A stretch of DNA of 64,000 bases, taken from positions 10,090 through 74,089 of the forward strand of contig DEMH01000006.1 in the NCBI GenBank assembly GCA_002354805.1, read 5' to 3'. The DNA is from Gammaproteobacteria bacterium UBA2675 (GTDB taxonomy: Bacteria > Pseudomonadota > Gammaproteobacteria > Pseudomonadales > Pseudohongiellaceae). Made by a program: the position numbers and the translations under genes. The first letter of the stretch is position 1. Each line of letters begins with the position of its first letter. The notes under the pieces are model-generated. The model was not told the origin of the DNA. It made no database searches and saw nothing but the letters and a program-made list of their open reading frames with translations. Positions 62,215 to 64,000 of this stretch are shown here, one piece after another.

Positions 62215-64000
62215 ATGATAATCCACTCGATAAAAAGTTCTCTCAAAAAGTACCAGAGGGAGAAACTCTACTTCTTTATCAGCATTGTAAGCCTGAGCGT
62301 TGGATTTGCGGGTGTGTTGGTCCTAATCTCGTTTCTAAAGAGCGAGTTTTTGTATGATCGACATCATGTAAATCATGAAAGAATCTATCGGCTCATTACA
62401 AGAATATCACTACCGGGCGATCTGGGTACTGCGGAAGGTCCATTGGCTGGATATAGTTTGGGACCACTGATGGTTGAAGACTTTCCTGAGCTGGGCGAAT
62501 ACGCTCGCTTCTACCGCGCACCAGAGAACACTTTCAAATTCGGGACTAACCAACGTGTCTGGGATAGTGTCTTTCATGCTGATCCAAGTGTCTTTGATAT
62601 ATTTACACATGTTGTAGTGGAGAGAGAAGGTGGTGAGATCTTCAACAGTCCTAACGATATTGCGATAAGCGAGAGTATGTCGCGTTACTATTTTGGCGAA
62701 CAGAGCGCGGTGGGACAGACAATACAAAGTCCTACTACGCAGTACCGCGTTGTGTTGGTTTATGAGGATCTACCCGAGAACACGCACCTTCGCTATGATG
62801 CGTTACTCCCTCTATCAGCCCTCGACTCAATTTCGCCAGATTTCCAACAGCAGCCGCCGGCTTCGGTCTGGTCTGCGTCCTTTTACACTTATTTTATGGT
62901 AAACCCCGGTTTTGATGAGTCCACTTTCCCATCGATAGCCGACAGATTTTATCGAAATAGAATGGAGCCATTGCAGAGTGCCTACATAGAGGGCTTCACA
63001 ATGGACCTTCAACCCTTGACCGATGCTCATTTTGGCGAATCTTTCATGAATGATGCGCCGGTCGGAAATATATTTTATGTCTATGGATTCTCTATAGTTG
63101 CCATCTTCTTGCTTGTTGTATCGGGATTAAACTATATCAGTATAACAGTTGCTCAACTGATAACTCGCCAGCGGGAACTGGCTGTGAAGTCAGTACTTGG
63201 GGCGAGTAGAAATAGCTTGGGTTGGCAACTGGTTATTGAGTCTACTATGCTATCTGTTCTTGCAGCGATTGTTGGTTATCTCATTGCAGCGACTTTCATT
63301 AAGACTAGTTACTTTAGCGAAACCTTACAAAAGTCTGAATTGACTGAAATCATTTTACAATATAGCAGTTTCGTTCAGATATTAGTCATAGGTTTGATCT
63401 TTGGTGTAGTTACTGGGCTATACCCTTACTTCAAGTCAGCAAGCTTGTCGATTAAGGCGGGGCTGACCTCGAGCAAGGCCCTGGATACGAAGCGATTTTC
63501 AATTGGACAGATCCTTGTGCTAATCCAGTTGGCTATCACAGTAGCGATTGCATCTTGTGCATCATTGATGGCGGCACAAGTCGATTACTTGAAGACTAAA
63601 CCGTTAGGGTTTGAAGTGAATGATAGAATCGCCATTCGGTTGAAAGGTGCTGATGTCCTTCAACAAATCCCACTCATAAAGGAACAGCTGTTAAGCGAAC
63701 TTCCGATCCGGCACATATCAGCCGCCGAAAACTTGCCAGGCTCAGGCAGTGCGATAAGCATCCAAAAAGTAGAGGGTCGCACCGGGGCTACAGAGAACGT
63801 CAATGTGGCTTACTTGTCGGTTGACTCAGACTATTTGGAAACAATGAATATACCATTGCTTGCGGGTGATGGGTTCGCACGAAACGTGACCGGAGGAAGA
63901 CACGTGGTTGTCAATGAGTCTCTGGTGCGGAGGATGGGGTGGAACGATCCTATTGGGAAGCGTGTTGGAACTGGAGTTGTAATCCCCCCATTTTGCGAGG
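62215..64000 (+). CDS. FtsX/MacB-type ABC permease, copy 3 (partial, runs off the right edge)
   Basis: 595 codons in the window with no stop. GGGGAA lies five bases before ATG 62215; an earlier in-frame ATG at 62179 is less likely. It reads MIIHSIKSSLKKYQREKLYFF, then a first helix (SIVSLSVGFAGVLVLIS), a MacB-like core with SESMSRYYFGEQSAVGQ and YEDLPENTHLRYDALLPL, an FtsX block (RELAVKSVLGASRNSL), and the start of a second core (NESLVRRMGWNDPIGKRVG). Codon use is notably AT-rich (many ATA, TTA, AGA), unlike copies 1 and 2, so it was probably acquired separately. The end of the gene and anything behind it are unseen. Confidence 0.88.
   Translation, partial: MIIHSIKSSLKKYQREKLYFFISIVSLSVGFAGVLVLISFLKSEFLYDRHHVNHERIYRLITRISLPGDLGTAEGPLAGYSLGPLMVEDFPELGEYARFYRAPENTFKFGTNQRVWDSVFHADPSVFDIFTHVVVEREGGEIFNSPNDIAISESMSRYYFGEQSAVGQTIQSPTTQYRVVLVYEDLPENTHLRYDALLPLSALDSISPDFQQQPPASVWSASFYTYFMVNPGFDESTFPSIADRFYRNRMEPLQSAYIEGFTMDLQPLTDAHFGESFMNDAPVGNIFYVYGFSIVAIFLLVVSGLNYISITVAQLITRQRELAVKSVLGASRNSLGWQLVIESTMLSVLAAIVGYLIAATFIKTSYFSETLQKSELTEIILQYSSFVQILVIGLIFGVVTGLYPYFKSASLSIKAGLTSSKALDTKRFSIGQILVLIQLAITVAIASCASLMAAQVDYLKTKPLGFEVNDRIAIRLKGADVLQQIPLIKEQLLSELPIRHISAAENLPGSGSAISIQKVEGRTGATENVNVAYLSVDSDYLETMNIPLLAGDGFARNVTGGRHVVVNESLVRRMGWNDPIGKRVGTGVVIPPFCE

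Noticed and set aside
1..64000. CRISPR arrays, rRNA operons, toxin-antitoxin or defence islands
   Set aside because: No regularly spaced repeats, no rRNA-like sequence and no recognisable defence or toxin proteins were found; long non-coding stretches are few.

Overview
The window looks like chromosomal DNA of a marine-type gammaproteobacterium. The suhB/trmJ arrangement, tex, rdgC, ychJ, a YgiQ-type radical SAM protein, a YdjA-type nitroreductase, very large TonB-dependent receptors and several c-di-GMP proteins all fit that group. The receptors recall OMG-type lineages such as Pseudohongiella, but the genus is only a guess. G+C is moderate (mid-50s by eye) and genes are dense. I saw no rRNA, tRNA or CRISPR array.

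Layout. 1-10.8 kb is housekeeping: the tail of an unidentified gene, a DUF502 protein, YchJ, a radical SAM protein, a TauE-type exporter, a TetR regulator, a nitroreductase/acyltransferase pair, a MATE exporter, a SuhB homologue that has lost catalytic residues, TrmJ and Tex. 10.8-16.4 kb holds a siderophore-type TonB receptor with a possible Fur box, YgiQ and a short DUF945-like protein. 16.6-46.6 kb is envelope transport and signalling. It has three paralogous receptors of about 1,150-1,170 residues (two in tandem, one 11 kb away), an EAL protein divergent from an EAL-CBS-GGDEF protein, an MFS transporter, RdgC, an RND efflux pair, a membrane GGDEF protein, a beta-propeller envelope protein, and an operon of a hybrid PAS histidine kinase, a REC-EAL-GAF-GGDEF protein and a TRIC-type channel. 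46.6-48.7 kb holds an exported MsrA, a secreted OB-fold-like protein and a PhhB-like dehydratase whose last codons come from an IS end. 48.6-51.4 kb is mobile: an IS481-family element, then a lone P4-type integrase.

51.5-64 kb is the most coherent unit. An NtrC-type response regulator and its kinase are divergent from an ABC exporter operon (ATPase, 807-residue FtsX/MacB permease, HlyD-type adaptor). The gap between them carries a good sigma-54 promoter (54500-54515) and two related 19-bp upstream elements exactly 105 bp apart. A second permease follows, then a decayed copy of the adaptor gene's 3' end, a BlaI-type repressor and a third permease that runs off the window. This reads as an expanding and decaying exporter array under phosphorelay/sigma-54 control. 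No completely new system is obvious; this array is the best candidate for follow-up.
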